Assembly: GCA_015680685.1 (NCBI GenBank)
Contig: MNCI01018006.1
Coordinates: forward strand, 291,523 to 355,522
Direction: 5' to 3'
Origin: Gnetum montanum
Taxonomy: Eukaryota; Streptophyta; Gnetopsida; Gnetales; Gnetaceae
Length of the DNA: 64,000 nucleotides
Both the position numbers and the translations under genes were made by a program. Positions 60,459-64,000 of this stretch are shown here, piece after piece. Each line of letters begins with the position of its first letter. Within the stretch, counting starts at the first letter, position 1. Below the pieces are notes generated by a model. The model made no database searches. It was not told the origin of the DNA and was given only the letters and a program-made list of their open reading frames with translations.

Positions 60459-60603
60459 ATGGGATTCTTTGCTGTTAAAGAATATATTCCTGTTAATGTT
60501 GAAAATGCATTATTGGATTATTCAAAATCGGATTATTCAAAGGGTCAGGTTCAAAGAATTGGATTGGCCGTCGTATTAGAAAAAGACCCTGCACATGGAG
60601 AAG
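60459..60603 (+). CDS. Candidate exon, product unrecognised
   Basis: From ATG 60459 the frame reads MGFFAVKEYIPVNVENALLD and YSKGQVQRIGLAVVLEKDPA, then HGEG, and meets AAG|GTAAGAA at 60603, an almost ideal 5' splice site. The composition is protein-like and the local base composition differs from the surrounding elements. No domain is recognised. It may be a fragment of a host gene. Confidence 0.3.
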
Positions 60604-61259
60604 GTAAGAACAACACAACTAAGAAAAATAGTCTAAGAGAATATTAGTTTTTCGGAACAAAAAATGCAGGAATCGTGTTAATCCTAACGCAGAGGAATGC
60701 AAAGGTTTTTTTTATTTTTACCCTGAAATGGTTTTCTGTTTTGCGGAAAACCAATGTTCTTTTAACCACAAACCAGCGGCATCTCTGCTGGCCACATTAT
60801 GCTGAAATCTTTTTTGCAAGGACTCACGTCTGAATTCAAGTTTATGCAGTTGATTTGCCTACCTCTGATGACGCTGATGTGTGCCGCCCCGCATGACCCA
60901 GAAACAGACATCGACATTTTAAAAAAAAAAGCGAATCATAAACAACATTGGTCACCCATGCCAGGGCAAACGGAGCCACCAAGACCTCTACGCAGATGCC
61001 GTGCCACTGAATCGTCGCAAACAAAAATAAAAGGGTGCACTACCGCAGCAGCAAATCTACCACGTGATGACCCAAAACCCTGAGATCAACGGTGGAAATT
61101 TGGAAGAACAATTTACAAAACGTGGAAGCGCAGGAAGCCCTAGCGAATTTGGGGCAAAATAAAATAGTTCATACAACCGAAACCCTATGATTCAGGGCAA
61201 TCCGTCCTGTGAATGAAGTCTGTTTCCAGATCTTCCTCCAATAATCCAACGAAGTAACG

Positions 61260-61478
61260 ATGTCGGATGCAGCTGCTGAGCCTTCTCTCACGGTGGTGGT
61301 TGCTAACGATCTTGGACAGAAGTGGGATATAACTATTCCAAGTCTAGCGCCCTTGCATTCGGGATTTAAGTTCAAATTTGATTTTTCTTTCGGTCATTTT
61401 TTATATTTAATAACAAGGCATCAACAACATTTATTCCAAGGTAAATGTTGCATTATCACCTTGTTATTAAAACATTAA
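61260..61478 (+). CDS. Candidate first exon of a host gene
   Basis: ATG at 61260 in a GC-richer region reads MSDAAAEPSLTVVVANDLGQ then KWDITIPSLAPLHSGF. The upstream 150 bp look like a plant 5' leader (pyrimidine stretches, TCTTCCTCC). The frame continues to 61478, but the last 25 residues coincide with a hairpin, and a possible donor CCAAG|GTAAAT stands at about 61440. I do not recognise the product. Confidence 0.3.
   Translation: MSDAAAEPSLTVVVANDLGQKWDITIPSLAPLHSGFKFKFDFSFGHFLYLITRHQQHLFQGKCCIITLLLKH
61406..61471. repeat. 66-bp imperfect hairpin
   Basis: Arms TTTAATAACAAGG and CCTTGTTATTAAA (13 bp) enclose a 6/8-base internal loop, then CAACATTTA and TAAATGTTG (9 bp) and the loop TTCCAAGG. 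Confidence 0.8.
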
Positions 61479-61598
61479 GAGCTTCATATTGATATACTTG
61501 TGAACCATTATATGGGATTGATGGAATTTTTTTAAAAAAAAAACAATATTTATTTATTCCCCAACCTCCTAACTTCCTAAGCTAAATACTTCCTAACT

Positions 61599-62946
61599 TG
61601 TTGGGCAAGTTACTTGGGAGTAAAGTTAGCTAGGATATTTAGTAAGTAATCTCCTATTGGTTGTCCAAGTTACTTAGGAGAGAAGATAGGTAAGATATTT
61701 TAGGAAAATTGTAACTTCCCTACCTACCTTGGAATCCTATAAAAAGGCTTCAAGGGGGGGATGAAAAAAGGGGGAAGGATAACACATTGGGAGCATCATC
61801 ATCATCACACTTGGAAGATTTGTAAAGAAGATGGTTTGCAAGACGATTTGCTAGAATAAAGATTTCAACCTCTTTGTCATGGTCCTGTGAGTTATGCATT
61901 TCATTTTTTTTGTTTTGTTTAAATTGCTTAGCTAGTGGTTTAGATATTATCATCCTTGGCGAGTAATTTTGGGATTTTTAGATTGCTCTTATTGTTTTTG
62001 TTGCCCGATAGAAATTTCTGTTAAAATTTTGCCATAGAAGCGCTAGTGAATAAAAGCCTTAAGAGCATTTTAGTAGTAAATTTCATTATTGTGCAACGTT
62101 TGGGAACTGCTATTGGGTTGTTGGAAGAAAGCCTCTGTTTGTAGTCACGCTGTGGAACAATTTAGTAGCCGAGAGGGTCAGAAAATCTTTGGTATTTTAA
62201 TGGGACCAGAATAGCTTCTTTATCTTTAAAGTGATTTTTCGTGTTATTTCAATCAGAAATTGTCAAGTCTTTTAAAGGTTTTATATGAATTCAATCATTG
62301 GCATCTATTTTCTAGTCAAAGCAGAGTCTCGTACGTGGTAGTTTACGCAGCGATTTTTGGTAGCACAGTAGGATTGTCTTGAAGATATTGCTTGGTTGAG
62401 CCTTGGAAGTTTGAACAATTCGTAGATATTGAATTTGGGATAACTTTATTGCAAAGTGTTTACTCATCATTTTACCTTGTTTAAATATTTGAGATTCACA
62501 CAACTCTGCTTTCTTTTCTTTTCTATTTATTTCCATTGAATCTTGCTCTATTTCTAGTTTTCTTGTGGAACTACCTCTTTCTCTGGGGAAAATTAGGAGT
62601 TGATTTGTGGATTTGTGCTCAAATGTTTATGCAAAATTTTACTCGTTACAAGCAGGTATTATAAGGACCACGTAGACTAGGTAGTTGAACAAAATAGGAA
62701 ACTTTCAATAACTGATAGTATATGATAAAGTTGGCTGAATCTCTTTAAGTAAGTCATTTGTAGTTCGCACACAACGCAATTGTCACATTTCATACAACCG
62801 CACGCCGCAACAGCACACACACATACTCACATTAACTACTGAGTTATTTGGAGGTATCTGGGCCTTGGTGTTGCCAGAGACCAGCAGGCACCTAAATCCT
62901 GTTCGAGGACACTCGTTGGCGGTCGCGTCCCAAACGGTCGCCAACA
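61599..62946 (+). repeat. 5' LTR of element E
   Basis: The right end ...GGTCGCCAACA is fixed by the primer-binding site that follows. The left end is less sure. TGTTGGGCAAG at 61599 mirrors the end (TGTTGG/CCAACA) and lies about 140 bp before a TATA box, but no second LTR is in the window. 61606-61640 and 61664-61698 are a diverged direct repeat (AAGTTACTTGGGAG). Confidence 0.5.
61738..61746 (+). promoter_or_regulatory. TATA box of LTR E
   Basis: ATCCTATAAAAAGGCTTC is a strong plant TATA box in the U3 of the LTR. Confidence 0.6.
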
Positions 62947-62950
62947 GTTC

Positions 62951-62971
62951 TTTTGGCGCTAGAAGGAGGGC
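62951..62971 (+). promoter_or_regulatory. Primer-binding site of element E
   Basis: TGGCGCTAGAAGGAGGGC, five or so bases after the LTR end. The same site, more decayed, follows the LTRs of D (12331) and B (46098-46117 on minus) and perhaps A (10618). The cognate tRNA was not determined. Confidence 0.65.
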
Positions 62972-63063
62972 TGAAAATTAAGCCTCTAGGTTCATAAGCC
63001 TTATACTTTTAGTACATCAACAATTATTTGTAAGGCTTAAGAATTAGATACTATTTTCAGTTC

Positions 63064-64000
63064 ATGACCAAGAAATTTCATAGTTTGGAAAGTTTCAAAG
63101 TTTCAAAAGATATTCTAGATTCTAAGACTGATTCTTCATCAGAAGAAGAACAAAAGAAAGTTTCTGAATTGGGAACAAGTAGTGGAGTGAAAACTAGAAG
63201 ATCAAGAAGATCACCCATTATCTCTGGTTTGTCAATTCGTAAGAGAAGATCGAGAAAGTTTAAGAGTTTAACATTTCAAAGGAATAGGATGGCAAATCCT
63301 TGGCAAAGAGTTACACCGTTAGGATTTCAAAATTACAATGATATTCCTAAGGTAGTTTACAAATATTTGCCTGAGCCTTTTATTCCTGGAAAAGCTTATT
63401 TAGCTGAAGAATATATTCACATGTTTGAGTTAGCTTTAGCTCATGCAAATGTTCAACATCAAGATCAAGCTTGTAGGTTGTTTGTATCAAATCTAAAGGA
63501 TATGGCTCAGATTTGGTATTCAAACTTACCAAGTAATAGTATTACAAGTTGGGTTGACATGAAGAATCTTTTCTTAGCCCAGTTTGGTAATCAATTAGAT
63601 CAACAACAACTATACTGTGGGCTAATGCAAGCTAAACAAGGCATTAAAGAGTTAATTAGAGATTTCAACATCAAGTTTCAATGAATTTGTGGACTCTTTC
63701 AAAGAAAATATAAGCCATCAGAAGAAATGCTTAAGGAAACTTACCTTAAGGCTGTCAACCCCAACATTTCAATTTGGTTAAGGAGAACTCCAAACTTAAC
63801 TACGCTAAATGACTATTTTAGTGAAGGTATACAGTTAGAAAAACAGCTGAACTTGAATCCTAAAGAGAATATTGCAACTCAAAAAAGAGAAGAAAGAGTT
63901 ATGATTTCTATGCAAGAGTTTACTCAATTTAAAGCTTTACCGAGTCCATCTCACTTTAAGAAAGAGCAAGAACATGAAAAAGTAGGATCTGAAAAAGGAC
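63064..64000 (+). pseudogene. gag: gag of element E, partial at window end
   Basis: ATG 63064 opens 206 codons to a TGA at 63682-63684. The same frame then runs without a stop to the window end (ICGLFQRKYKPSEEMLKETY, LNDYFSEGIQLEKQLNLNP). A Ser/Arg/Lys-rich N-terminus (TRRSRRSPIISGLSIRKRRS) is followed by the gag core: NYNDIPKVVYKYLPEPFIPG, YIHMFELALAHANVQHQDQA, CRLFVSNLKDMAQIWYSNLP and SWVDMKNLFLAQFGNQLD. Gag would form the particle. With one stop in about 310 codons, this is the best preserved ORF of the window. The frame lies about 95 bp after the primer-binding site. Confidence 0.8.

Noticed and set aside
60799-61083. 94-codon plus ORF and 60-codon minus ORF
   Set aside because: No start context, domain or splice signal; it lies in what looks like promoter or leader DNA of the candidate gene.

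Overview
This window looks like nuclear DNA of a large-genome seed plant. It is AT-rich and almost gene-free, and it is filled with old, nested LTR retrotransposons of the Ty3/gypsy superfamily, Tat/Ogre-like lineage. A gymnosperm such as a conifer would fit, but that is inference. Nearly every coding stretch carries in-frame stops and frameshifts, so the elements are mostly fossils. A single N flanked by a 61-bp exact duplication (7703-7826) points to a short-read scaffold join.

Layout. 1-960: decayed minus-strand exons, one resembling an FCP1/NIF-type HAD phosphatase. 1190-2600: sequence dense in short TAGCGTAG-type palindromes. 2665-10617: element A (+), a 5'-truncated Tat element with motif array, pol (RT, RNase H, second RNase H, integrase), second motif array, polypurine tract and a 2.2-kb LTR, followed by leader sequence that is broken at 10861. 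10862-41082: a full-length 30.2-kb Tat/Ogre-like element D (+) with 1.46-kb LTRs and an AAGAG target duplication. It holds gag-protease, an antisense extra ORF, a tandem array of about 185-bp units, pol and motif arrays. Inside its gag sits an 8.5-kb minus-strand element N (14200-22677) that encodes gag and an accessory protein but no pol. 41088-46117: the interrupted flank and unassigned AT-rich DNA. 46118-54716: element B (-), LTR-pol-LTR, with a 1.5-kb solo LTR inserted precisely in its integrase tail. 54717-59958: element C (-), gag-protease without pol, sharing the 53347-54716 LTR with B. 60440-61480: a short stretch with different composition and possible host-gene exons. 61599-64000: the start of a less decayed element E (+), with LTR, primer-binding site and gag.

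Elements A, B, C and D are one extended family. They share the LTR start TGAAACACC, a conserved U5 block, the polypurine-tract region and, where it can be judged, primer-binding-site sequence. A, C and D also carry a recurring motif close to CTAAGACCTTAAACTGGCA, always in the orientation of the element and mostly in the non-coding stretches before and after pol. The most interesting signals are this strand-locked motif, the antisense ORF and satellite-like array lying between protease and RT of D, the palindrome clusters in the U3 of two unrelated LTR families, and the accessory protein of the gag-only element.
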